A stretch of 7,282 nucleotides of DNA from Anaerolineae bacterium (GCA_003158885.1 PMLN01000103.1:21650-28931); one strand, 5' to 3'. Positions 1 through 6,112 are shown, counted from the first letter of the stretch. Made by a program: numbers and translations. The notes: generated by a model not told the origin, from the letters alone.

Positions 1-135
1 GCCCATTTCTCCATTGACAACCGATGCCATCAACATCAGAATTGCCAGACCCACACTGATCGCCAGCGCCGTGAAGAAGGTGCGGCGGCGGTTACGTCCG
101 AGATCGCGAAAAGCCATTTTTAATATTTGCATCAT
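1..135 (-). CDS. ABC transporter permease, FtsX/MacB type, N-terminal fragment (runs off left edge)
   Basis: Only the first 45 codons are in the window. The protein begins MMQILKMAFRDLGRNRRRTF and continues into a hydrophobic helix at about residues 20-40. This is the usual start of FtsX/MacB/LolC-type permeases: a short amphipathic lead, an Arg-rich cytoplasmic patch, then the first membrane segment. The complete neighbour starts the same way (LRLAWRNVWRHRRRT), so the two are related paralogues. The ATG at 135 is 8 nt past the neighbour's TGA. Its Shine-Dalgarno sequence GAGGTGA overlaps that stop codon, so translation is probably coupled. ATG 132 is an equally possible start. Such proteins work as a dimer or heterodimer with a cytoplasmic ATPase; the specific substrate cannot be told from this fragment. 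Confidence 0.85.
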   Translation of the reverse strand, partial: MMQILKMAFRDLGRNRRRTFFTALAISVGLAILMLMASVVNGEMG

Positions 136-143
136 GGCTCACC

Positions 144-1373
144 TCATACAAAATGCAGGGCTTCGGCGGGTTCACGCCGCCCGGCTTCGATGGCGGGGAT
201 GAGCGCTGCCAGCGCGGAGATGATTGCCACAACGGAGGCGCGCATGAACAGCTTTTCCGTGCCCCAGGTGGGGTAGGCCCTGCCCTTCATCAATGCCATG
301 TAACTGGTAGCTTGTGTCAACGACCCAAAGTCCAGCCCGACTTTCATCAAGATGCCGTTGATTGCCAGCCCAAGAACGATTCCCACAGCAACGCCAACCA
401 GGCCGATCATCATGCCTTCGAGCATGAACAGCAGTGAAATCTGCGCAGGTTTTAGCCCCATCGCACCGAGCATACCGATCTCACGCGTCCGTTCGTAGAC
501 TGCCATCAACAGCAGGTTGAGAATGCCCACACCCGCAATACCGATGATGATTACGCTGAAAATGTCCATCACACTGTTCTTGCCGTTGATCGCGGAAGCC
601 AGGTCGGGATAGTTCGCCTCGAACGATTCGATCTCGTAACCGGGCAGGCTGGGTTTCATGCCGTTGATGACCGCGTTTTCCTCACCAAGCTGCTTAAGGA
701 AGATTGCTACTTCGGTGGATTGACCCGGCAGACCATAAAGCGCTTGCGCCTCACCGAGCGAAATGTACACGGTTTGTTTCTCAAGGTCGGGTATGCCCAA
801 ATCGTAAATGCCAATGACGGTCATCGTGCGCTGGCGCATCTGAGCGTGCTGGGCACTGCCGACGAGCGTGATGCGGTCGCCTACCTGCACGCCCATCGCA
901 TCCGCCAGGCCTTTGCCGATCAGGATGTTATCCATATCGGCGCTGGTGAGATCGCGTCCAGTCTTGACATTCTGGCCGATGATGTTCACGGATAATTCTT
1001 TTTCCGGCTCGATCCCTGTGATGCCAACGGAAAATGCGCCTTCCTGGCTGGTAACCAAGCCGCCGGTGTTGATGCGCTGCGTGGCACCCAGCGTCAGCGG
1101 ATTTGCCTCCGCTGCTTTGATGACTGCCTGCGGATCGGCTAACGGCAGAAGGGGGGTGGAACTGGCCTGTGCACGGTATCCTGCCGCGTGAACCTGGATA
1201 TTGCCGCCCAATACCTTGACCGCATTGCCATAGATCGCGTCGGTAAACCCGTTCATCAAGCCGTCGTACCACATCATCAGTGCCATTGTCATCCCCATTG
1301 CGATGACAATGATGATCGTTCGGCGGCGGTGCCGCCAGACATTGCGCCATGCAAGGCGCAGGTAAAGTTGCAT
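144..1373 (-). CDS. ABC transporter permease, FtsX/MacB (LolC/E-like) family
   Basis: A 409-aa membrane protein with the full type VII ABC permease layout. It has an Arg-rich N-terminus (RNVWRHRRRT, residues 10-19), a first membrane helix at about 19-37, and a large extracytoplasmic MacB-like domain at about 40-262. Three membrane helices follow at about 268-292, 312-340 and 377-396. The cytoplasmic loop ERTREIGMLGAMG (294-306) is the family coupling motif, and the C-terminal GRREPAEALHFV is the usual ending. In this family a cytoplasmic ATPase drives mechanical movement of the periplasmic domain for lipoprotein transfer, peptide export or drug export; which of these applies here is not visible. 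AGGAG six bases before the ATG fixes the start. It lies 21 nt behind the disrupted TetR gene and 8 nt before the second permease, so the three form an operon. Its original promoter is now separated from it by an insertion sequence. Confidence 0.93.
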   Translation of the reverse strand: MQLYLRLAWRNVWRHRRRTIIIVIAMGMTMALMMWYDGLMNGFTDAIYGNAVKVLGGNIQVHAAGYRAQASSTPLLPLADPQAVIKAAEANPLTLGATQRINTGGLVTSQEGAFSVGITGIEPEKELSVNIIGQNVKTGRDLTSADMDNILIGKGLADAMGVQVGDRITLVGSAQHAQMRQRTMTVIGIYDLGIPDLEKQTVYISLGEAQALYGLPGQSTEVAIFLKQLGEENAVINGMKPSLPGYEIESFEANYPDLASAINGKNSVMDIFSVIIIGIAGVGILNLLLMAVYERTREIGMLGAMGLKPAQISLLFMLEGMMIGLVGVAVGIVLGLAINGILMKVGLDFGSLTQATSYMALMKGRAYPTWGTEKLFMRASVVAIISALAALIPAIEAGRREPAEALHFV

Positions 1374-1394
1374 TTTTTCTCCTGTAAATCAGAA

Positions 1395-2086
1395 CTAATC
1401 GATCCAGACTCGGATCGAATCGACATCCATTAATTGGATTGAGCCGGCGGATGCGCCCAAGACTCTTTCCATCGCATCGGTATAGCCTGCCACGGCTTCC
1501 TGCATGCTGCAGAGTCTTTCCTCTGCGCTCAAATTAATGATTCCAGCTTCATGCCCCAAAATAATTTCGCCAAATTTATCTCCCAATCCCAAAATGAGAT
1601 ACAAACTGATCTCGGTCGCCTGCTCAGGGAAGGGGGTTGATAACGTTCCCTCTCGGACACCCTGTTGGATCACCCGGGTAAAAGCGGGAGCTACACGTTG
1701 CAGCATTTTGGCAAATACCTTCTGGCGGGTGAGGGCATTTTTATCTGAATACCAGATGCGCAGCATCGCCAGCATATAATCTTTTTGGGCGGTTTTCCAC
1801 TGGACAGCGGTGCTGAAATAGCGGCGTAGTTTTTCCAAAGCGGGTAGGGCGAGGTCATCCAATAGCGGGAAAAACGTTGCTTCAGCTTCATCGCCCATCC
1901 GGTCGATCAGCGCCTCCAGCAGGGCAGATTTTGAGTCGAAGTAGTGATAAAAAGCGCCCTTCGAGATTTTCAACGCATCCAGAATGTCCTGGATGGACAT
2001 CTGCTCGTAGCCCTTGGTGTAAACCAGTTGGCGGGTTACATCCAGGATCTCGTTGCGCCGGGCGGCATAATCATCTTCTTTAACAA
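1395..2086 (-). pseudogene. TetR-family transcriptional regulator, 3' part, interrupted by an IS at codons 4-6
   Basis: This holds residues 5-233 of a TetR/AcrR regulator (numbered on the reconstructed protein). The N-terminal DNA-binding domain is clear: RNEILDVTRQLVYTKGYEQ (helix 1), then the helix-turn-helix MSIQDILDALKISKGAFYHYF at about 33-53 with the classic KGAFYHYF recognition end, and DSKSALLEAL. The rest is the usual variable all-helical ligand domain, ending SIRVWID at a TAG. The reading frame stays open upstream, but from 2086 outward it is insertion-sequence DNA read antisense. No good start with a ribosome site is seen there; TTG at 2132 is the nearest option. The true start is the stub at 3624 on the other side of the element, giving 233 aa when joined. 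It heads the permease operon and most likely repressed it. A weakly active hybrid protein cannot be excluded. Confidence 0.9.
2080..2086. repeat. Left target site duplication of the IS (TTAACAA)
   Basis: TTAACAA occurs directly before the left inverted repeat and again directly after the right one (3608-3614), with 7 of 7 bases identical. Because the sequence around it is partly palindromic, a shorter duplication (TAACA, 5 bp) with a one-base-longer inverted repeat fits the same bases. Confidence 0.88.
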
Positions 2087-2102
2087 TTGGACTTTTGACA
2101 AA
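2087..2102 (+). repeat. Left terminal inverted repeat of the IS
   Basis: TTGGACTTTTGACAAA matches the reverse complement of 3592-3607 at 15 of 16 positions; the one difference is T versus G at position 10. It contains an inward-facing TTGACA (2095-2100), but no -10 box at normal spacing follows it. Confidence 0.92.
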
Positions 2103-2141
2103 AGTAGCAAAAGAAAGTGGAACTGTATACAATCGTAGTCT

Positions 2142-3521
2142 GTGAAAACAAAACAACTGACACAGTTCCGGCAAGAAGTGTACCAGAATTTTAGTAACTG
2201 TAAACGAACCAATATGCTGATGGATTTGGTGGATGCACTCAGCAGCAATACCACCGCCAGGAGCGTGGTGGAATTGAGTCTGAACCCACATTTTCGGCGG
2301 CACTACACGGCGCTGAACAAGGCTGTGACGGTCAATGCCCTGAAGGATCAGCAACTGGCAAGCTTGGCTTGCCAGACCATAGGTGTGCCGATCAAGCGGA
2401 AGTTTCATTTGCTGGGCACGGATGTTACCTCGAACCCACGGCCGTTTGCGGACACCTTGCCTGATCGAGGATTTGTCTATCAGCCCAACACCCTCAAGGG
2501 CAACAGGCCAATTGTCATTGGACATCAATACTCATTGTGGGCCTGGTTGCCAGAACAGGCTTCGCCCAAGACGGGAAATTGGATTGTGCCCCTGTCCATG
2601 CAACGGGTATCCAGCCAGGCCAACAAGGAACTGGTGGGGGCAAAACAACTGGACGAGTTGCTGACAGATAAGGGCTTGCCCTTTGGGAAAGCGTTCTGTG
2701 TGGAAGTGGCAGATAGCGCCTACAGCAAACCAGCCTACCTGAATGCCAATCGGAAGCACACCAACCTGGTTACGATTGCACGAGCTAGGGGAACCCGTAC
2801 TTTCTATCGTCAACCTGCGCCAGATGATAAACCTGCCGAAAAAGGACACCCGACCTGGTTCGGAACCCCCTTTCGCTTGAAGGAGCCTGAAACGTGGGAC
2901 GCACCTGATCAAGTCGCCGAAACCACCTTCGTCAGCCACAAGAAAGTAACGTATCGGGTTGAAATCCAAGCTTGGCACAACTTGCTGATGCGTGGCGGTC
3001 AAGGTTGTCCGATGCGCCAGCGCCCCTTTACGTTGGTGAAGATCCGTTGGTACAACCAAAAGGGCGAAGCCTTGTTTCAGAAGCCGCTGTGGCTCATCGT
3101 GATGGGGGCGCGGCGCATAGAGTTGTCTTTGCTCGACATCTACGAAGCCTACCTGCAACGCTACGATCTGGAACATTTCTTTCGCTTTGGCAAACAAAAA
3201 CTTCTGCTCGACAAATTCCAGACCCCCGATGATCAACATGAAGAGCATTGATGGCGTCTGGTGGCCTTGGCTTATCTCCAACTGTGGACTGCCAAAGATA
3301 TGGCTTCTAATCTGCCGCGTCCCTGGGAACGGTATCTACCTTTGACGCCAGATAAGCAACCTACCCCAGCCATGGTGTTGCGTGATATGAGCCGAATTAT
3401 TCGCCAGATTGGGACACCCGCCCCTGCGCCCAAACCCCGAGGTATATCCCCCGGCAGGCGCAAAGGCGCAAAACTCAGCCCGAGAATCCGCCAACCGGTG
3501 ATGAAAAAAGCTCCGGCCTGA
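2142..3521 (+). pseudogene. IS transposase (DDE, YREK signature), broken by an in-frame TGA at codon 370
   Basis: Two open stretches in the same frame (2142-3248 and 3252-3521) make one 459-codon transposase interrupted only by TGA at 3249-3251. The local reading is DDQHEEH-stop-WRLVALAY, where a second Trp (TGG to TGA, one base change) would give the HEE(N/H)WW stretch I expect for relatives. Likely catalytic residues are D94 (LLGTDVTSNPRPF), D191 (VEVADSAYSKP) and E344. The latter sits in Y337-x2-R340-x3-E344-x6-K351, an exact match to the IS4-superfamily YREK pattern. All three acidic residues lie before the stop, but the C-terminal 90 residues, including PRPWERYLP, are lost. The start is GTG 2142, because TAG at 2136 blocks further extension; no clear ribosome site is seen. 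A sequencing error or TGA readthrough are the alternatives to a true nonsense mutation. Confidence 0.9.
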
Positions 3522-3591
3522 GAAATTCCGGTTCGGTTATAGTGTTGTTAAGATATTCCCTTGTTCTACTTCGCAAACAAGGTTCGTTGAA

Positions 3592-3607
3592 TTTGTCCAA
3601 AGTCCAA
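3592..3607 (-). repeat. Right terminal inverted repeat of the IS
   Basis: Read on the minus strand this is TTGGACTTTGGACAAA, matching the left end at 15 of 16 bases. It is directly followed on the plus strand by the second TTAACAA. Confidence 0.92.
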
Positions 3608-3614
3608 TTAACAA
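3608..3614. repeat. Right target site duplication of the IS (TTAACAA)
   Basis: Second copy of the 7-bp duplicated target, identical to 2080-2086. It lies within codons 4-6 of the TetR gene stub. Confidence 0.88.
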
Positions 3615-3624
3615 CTCTGGGCAT
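3608..3624 (-). pseudogene. 5' stub of the disrupted TetR gene (start codon and first five codons)
   Basis: On the minus strand ATG CCC AGA GTT GTT AA (MPRVV) begins at 3624 behind AAAAAGGA, a good ribosome site three to four bases away. Joining it across the element at the duplicated TTGTTAA gives MPRVVKEDDYAARRNEILD, continuous in frame with the TetR remainder at 2086. In the present sequence the frame instead enters the element and would make a 49-residue nonsense peptide ending at TGA 3477-3475. The stub lies directly downstream of a strong promoter and palindrome, which supports it as the original gene start. Confidence 0.88.
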
Positions 3625-3636
3625 ATTATCCTTTTT

Positions 3637-3659
3637 AATAAACCGACGGTCGGTTTATT
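3637..3659. promoter_or_regulatory. Probable TetR operator, perfect 23-bp palindrome
   Basis: Arms AATAAACCGAC and GTCGGTTTATT are perfect reverse complements around a single G. ACCGAC/GTCGGT half-sites are common in operators of TetR-family repressors (family knowledge). The palindrome begins 10 bases after the TATAAT box, so it covers the expected start of transcription, and ends 12 bases before the TetR start codon. That is the standard layout for autorepression. Assignment to this particular TetR is inferred from position. Confidence 0.85.
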
Positions 3660-3669
3660 TTTCGGAAAG

Positions 3670-3698
3670 ATTATAAGACCAGCATTAGGCAAAGTCAA
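3670..3698 (-). promoter_or_regulatory. Near-consensus sigma-70-type promoter of the TetR-permease operon
   Basis: On the minus strand TTGACT (3698-3693) and TATAAT (3675-3670) are separated by exactly 17 bases. Transcription should begin around 3663-3662, next to the palindrome, and run leftwards into the TetR stub. Today it would continue through the insertion sequence, antisense to the transposase, before reaching the permeases. Confidence 0.85.
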
Positions 3699-3909
3699 TA
3701 GTGACATTCGATATGCAAGAACAAAGTAAGTTTCCTTCCGCCAATGGTCTTACCAAAATTGCTTGACGAATCGGACGTTTTGGAACGCGCCTGCCACACA
3801 TGGGTTAACTCCGCCGATTTTCTATGGGTTATTCGCGATATTCGTAAATTCACATAATTCGCGTTAAGGGTTTCCCGACTTTGGTAAAGCCGTGTCCTTC
3901 CCGCCCGAC
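3699..3909. other. Intergenic stretch without a convincing gene
   Basis: About 210 bases between the operon promoter and the end of the membrane-protein gene. The minus strand holds an unsupported 37-codon frame starting MCGRRVPKRP that lacks a ribosome site and ends inside the TetR promoter; it is not called. No strong hairpin followed by a T-run is seen for the membrane-protein gene. The only structured part is the short ATTCG-based tandem repeat at 3831-3865. Confidence 0.6.
3831..3865. repeat. Four degenerate 8-9-bp tandem units starting ATTC
   Basis: The stretch divides into ATTCGCGAT, ATTCGTAA, ATTCACATA and ATTCGCGTT, in direct order with no spacer. The role is unknown. It may be a fragment of a dispersed intergenic repeat family or a protein-binding array; nothing in the window decides. 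Confidence 0.5.
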
Positions 3910-4740
3910 TTATGTTTCTTCCCCCGCCTCAAGCGGCTGAGGCTTTGAAAAACCGAATCTTTCCCAAAGCATTTTCAGTATTAATCCCGTCCGCCAAAAA
4001 GCGACCGCGGCCATGCCGTGTGCTAGTACGGCGAATAATGGCGGCGTTTGATAGGTATAGTAGGTCCAGCATTCACGCGTGGTGCCCCAAAGCTCCAAAA
4101 AATATCCAAGCCCTGTGCCAGCGATAAAAACCAGAAAAGCGTACCGGTAATTAGTCGGCGTAAGAATGAGGAGAGCGCAAAACAATAAAGCGAGGATTGT
4201 ATATGGCTTGACAAATGTTGGAGCGATGAAGATTAACATCAGGGCATAAAAGGAAATGAAAGTCAACCAATAAAGAATCTTGAACACGTGGTCCGAAGTC
4301 ACCTGACTTCGGAATGAAGATTGCAGTCTTCCGACCCCGTAATTGAGCGTGCGTGTGATTCGGTCAATGGATAAAGTGGCGATGGGCCAGGCCGGGATGA
4401 TCCAAAACGGGGGGCGTTCATTGGTGTAGTAGAACCAAAGATTCGTTTGGGTTCCCCATGCTTCGATGACCAGTCCTCCAACCGTCGCGACCAGCACGAT
4501 CCATCCGTCGGTGCGAAGATCGGCGCGCGCCACGATGGTCAAAGACATGAATAAAAAGATCCCGATCAGCAGCCAGTCCATGTAAAGCCACCACGGGCCA
4601 TGCCAATCTATGACTGCCAGATACTCTTGGGCCAGCGGCCACCAGACATAGATGATGAGACCCACGATTAAAAGGAAGCTGCTCAGCAAAACAGTGGAGG
4701 CCCGCGTCCAGCGAATGAGGGGAGGCAGTTTTCGCATCAT
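3910..4740 (-). CDS. Multi-pass membrane protein with an internal duplication, function unknown
   Basis: A 276-aa protein with about seven hydrophobic segments (around residues 15-34, 50-70, 79-97, 153-173, 178-194, 198-217 and 233-256) and a short charged C-terminus (PQPLEAGEET). No signal peptide is distinct from the first helix. The signature E93-x-W-G-T-x4-W-x-Y-Y-T-x3-P-P111 recurs with identical spacing at E216-P234. Each copy follows a hydrophobic helix and precedes another, which suggests two repeated helix-loop-helix modules. The paired E/W/Y/P residues could line a shared pocket, vaguely reminiscent of the membrane enzymes of carotenoid metabolism, but I do not recognise the family and assign no function. 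It is divergent from the ROK gene and shares its intergenic region. Either ATG (4740 or 4737) could start it; there is no ribosome site and a TATAAT box lies just upstream. Confidence 0.85.
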   Translation of the reverse strand: MMRKLPPLIRWTRASTVLLSSFLLIVGLIIYVWWPLAQEYLAVIDWHGPWWLYMDWLLIGIFLFMSLTIVARADLRTDGWIVLVATVGGLVIEAWGTQTNLWFYYTNERPPFWIIPAWPIATLSIDRITRTLNYGVGRLQSSFRSQVTSDHVFKILYWLTFISFYALMLIFIAPTFVKPYTILALLFCALLILTPTNYRYAFLVFIAGTGLGYFLELWGTTRECWTYYTYQTPPLFAVLAHGMAAVAFWRTGLILKMLWERFGFSKPQPLEAGEET

Positions 4741-4743
4741 AAG

Positions 4744-4749
4744 ATTATA
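4744..4749 (-). promoter_or_regulatory. -10 box of the membrane-protein gene, implying a leaderless mRNA
   Basis: A perfect TATAAT on the minus strand ends four bases before the first ATG (4740). Normal start spacing puts the first transcribed base at about 4737-4738, on or next to the second ATG. The -35 region is weak (TAAACT, 4772-4767, 17-base spacer). No Shine-Dalgarno sequence could fit in such a transcript. Confidence 0.6.
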
Positions 4750-4781
4750 CCCAATCCGAGTGGCTTAGTTTAAATTAACCC

Positions 4782-4811
4782 TTCACTTAACTCCTGTGAA
4801 TATGTTATAAT
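4782..4811 (+). promoter_or_regulatory. Extended -10 promoter of the ROK regulator gene
   Basis: TG-T-TATAAT (TG at 4803-4804, TATAAT at 4806-4811) is an extended -10 element. The best -35 is TTCACT at 4782-4787 with an 18-base spacer, weak but less needed with an extended -10. Transcription should begin near 4818, inside the palindrome that follows, leaving a leader of about 30 bases. Confidence 0.7.
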
Positions 4812-4815
4812 AAGT

Positions 4816-4840
4816 TTAGTTGGTTGTGACAACATACTAA
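4816..4840. promoter_or_regulatory. Probable ROK-repressor operator, 25-bp imperfect palindrome
   Basis: Arms TTAGTTGGTTGT and ACAACATACTAA match as an inverted repeat at 10 of 12 positions around a central G. The TTAGTT...AACTAA style of half-site resembles operators of XylR-type ROK repressors (established for Firmicutes XylR; transfer here is inference). It lies over the expected transcription start and ends 7 bases before the ROK start codon, as expected for autorepression. A further TTAGTT half-site at 4765-4770 lies in the -35 region of the divergent membrane-protein promoter. Confidence 0.75.
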
Positions 4841-4847
4841 CTTCCCT

Positions 4848-6050
4848 ATGAAATCGTTCAATACAGCAGATCATGCGTTTGTTCGTGAGGTGAATTTATC
4901 ATCTGTGCTTCGGTTGATCTACAGCGAAGCGCCTCTTTCCCGCGCACAATTAGCTGTTGAGACTGGATTGAACAAATCTACTGTTTCCAGTTTGGTAGAA
5001 GATTTGCTGGGTCGGAATCTTATTCATGAAATGGGCATCAACTCAACTGGAACGGGCCGCCCGGCAATGTTGTTGGAGATCAATCCTCAAGCGGGCGTGA
5101 TTATTGGTGTGGAATTAGGCGTGGATTTCATTGCTGTGGCATTATCTGATTTCATTGGAAAATTTCTCTGGAGGAAAAACGTCCCCGCTGACCCGGCGGC
5201 TTCCCAGGAAAATACGTTAAGTCAGGTTCTTAAATTCATCCAGGACGCGGTTCTTTTTTGCAAGGATAAAAGTTATCGAATTTTAGGCCTTTCTTTTGCA
5301 ATACCGGGAACGGTCGAACTGAACGAGGGTCTTCTGATCTTTGCCCCAAATTTGAATTGGCACAATGTTCCTATTCGAAAGCTTTTTTCCGAACGCACCG
5401 GCCTAAAAGTCTTCATCGAAAATGACGCCAATGCCGCCGCGGTCGCTGAACATTTATTTGGCGCCGCCCGGAACCTTAAAGATTTTATTTTTGTTTTTGC
5501 CGGTGTTGGCTTGGGCGGTGGGCTGTTCTTAAACGGTGAACTCTATCGGGGCAAGGGCGGATACGCCGGTGAAATCGGACATACGCCCATCATGGCTGAA
5601 CCTTTCCAACTGCCATGCCGTTGCGGCAATCTTGGCTGCTGGGAAACTTATGCGAATCAGGATTCGATCGTCCGGCGCATGGAATCGCGTTTGCAAGACA
5701 GGCAGCATACTTCGCTTTCCATTCCTTTCATAAAGAGTGCGGCTGATCAGGGTGACAAAAATGCGATAGAATCCATTGCAGAAGCAGGAACTGCGATGGG
5801 GATCGGCCTCGCCGGTCTGGTCAATATATTCAATCCGGAGAAAATCATCGTCGGCGGACCGGTCAGCATTACAGGAGAATATCTTTTGCCGTCCATTCAG
5901 CAAGGTATGAATAAATGTGCCATGGCCGAAATCGCAGTTCAAACGGAAGTAACTCTTTCGGAATTTGGCCCCGATGCCAGCTTGCTTGGCGCCGTGGCGA
6001 TTGTAATGGATGATATACTTAGAAATCCGACTCACCTTGAAAGGAGGTGA
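4848..6050 (+). CDS. ROK-family transcriptional repressor (XylR/NagC-like) of sugar uptake
   Basis: A 400-aa protein with the two-part ROK repressor layout. The N-terminal winged helix-turn-helix at about 14-60 has the typical LSRAQLAVETGLNKSTVSSL stretch, followed by the wing/linker GTGRPAMLLEINP (68-80). The sugar-kinase-like ROK domain holds the ATP/sugar fold motifs IPGTVE (152-157), END193AN, GVGLGGGLFLNG (219-230) and GEIGH245. The zinc motif is H245 with C257-x-C259-G-x2-G-C264-x-E266. Because these sites are kept, sugar binding is likely, and residual kinase activity cannot be excluded. In this family a sugar or sugar phosphate releases the repressor from DNA. It begins at ATG 4848 with no clear ribosome site (CTTCCCT precedes it), and a palindrome lies just upstream. 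It is followed after 77 nt by a sugar-binding lipoprotein, its probable target. Confidence 0.93.
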   Translation: MKSFNTADHAFVREVNLSSVLRLIYSEAPLSRAQLAVETGLNKSTVSSLVEDLLGRNLIHEMGINSTGTGRPAMLLEINPQAGVIIGVELGVDFIAVALSDFIGKFLWRKNVPADPAASQENTLSQVLKFIQDAVLFCKDKSYRILGLSFAIPGTVELNEGLLIFAPNLNWHNVPIRKLFSERTGLKVFIENDANAAAVAEHLFGAARNLKDFIFVFAGVGLGGGLFLNGELYRGKGGYAGEIGHTPIMAEPFQLPCRCGNLGCWETYANQDSIVRRMESRLQDRQHTSLSIPFIKSAADQGDKNAIESIAEAGTAMGIGLAGLVNIFNPEKIIVGGPVSITGEYLLPSIQQGMNKCAMAEIAVQTEVTLSEFGPDASLLGAVAIVMDDILRNPTHLERR

Positions 6051-6111
6051 TGATACTCATAGGAGTAACCCCATTTGTTTCTTGATGTTTCCAAGTTTGA
6101 CTATTATATAA
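6041..6111 (+). other. Junction with a perfect Shine-Dalgarno and two tiny TGATG-coupled reading frames
   Basis: AAGGAGGTGAT (6041-6051), an exact complement of the usual 16S rRNA 3' end, spans the end of the ROK gene. It reads into ATG 6050, which overlaps the ROK stop as TGATG and opens an 11-residue frame (MILIGVTPFVS, 6050-6085). That frame in turn ends in TGATG and opens an 8-residue frame (MFPSLTII, 6085-6111). A small inverted repeat TACTC-ATAG-GAGTA lies at 6054-6067. The Shine-Dalgarno is only about two bases from ATG 6050, closer than usual, so translation of these frames is uncertain. Confidence 0.4.
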
Positions 6112-6112
6112 T

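Larger units (their letters stand above)
2087..3607 (+). mobile_element. Insertion sequence, 1,521 bp, YREK-type DDE transposase (IS4/IS701-like superfamily)
   Basis: The element is bounded by 16-bp inverted repeats, TTGGACTTTTGACAAA at the left and TTGGACTTTGGACAAA at the right when read inward (one mismatch), and flanked by a 7-bp direct duplication. It carries one transposase gene on the plus strand, opposite in direction to the TetR gene it interrupts. Non-coding ends are about 39 bp (left) and 70 bp (right) inside the repeats. The perfect target duplication and near-identical ends indicate a fairly recent insertion. The broken transposase means the copy can move only if a relative supplies the enzyme. 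The family is judged from the transposase signature; exact family assignment was not tested. Confidence 0.93.

Noticed and set aside
2095..2133. Transposase promoter using TTGACA in the left inverted repeat
   Set aside because: The -35 matches consensus, but the nearest -10-like bases (TATACA at 2126) are 25 bases away, too far for a normal promoter.
2142..2528. N-terminal 130-residue extension of TetR
   Set aside because: It is antisense to the transposase N-terminus and lies inside the insertion sequence; the real start is across the element at 3624.
3249..3251. TGA recoded as Trp or selenocysteine
   Set aside because: TGA ends both the upper permease and the ROK gene here, TGG is used for Trp throughout, and no selenocysteine hairpin is evident after the codon; a simple nonsense mutation is more likely.
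2532..3281. Minus-strand 249-residue open frame opposite the transposase
   Set aside because: Its sequence shows no domain and it mirrors the transposase coding frame, which has clear DDE and YREK motifs.
3699..3810. 37-codon minus-strand frame (MCGRRVPKRP...)
   Set aside because: It has no ribosome site, no recognisable composition, and its end overlaps the TetR operon promoter.
6082..6112. Separate promoter for the lipoprotein (TTGATG ... TATAAT)
   Set aside because: The spacer is 19 bases, and a start from this TATAAT would leave the AAGGAG ribosome site out of the transcript.
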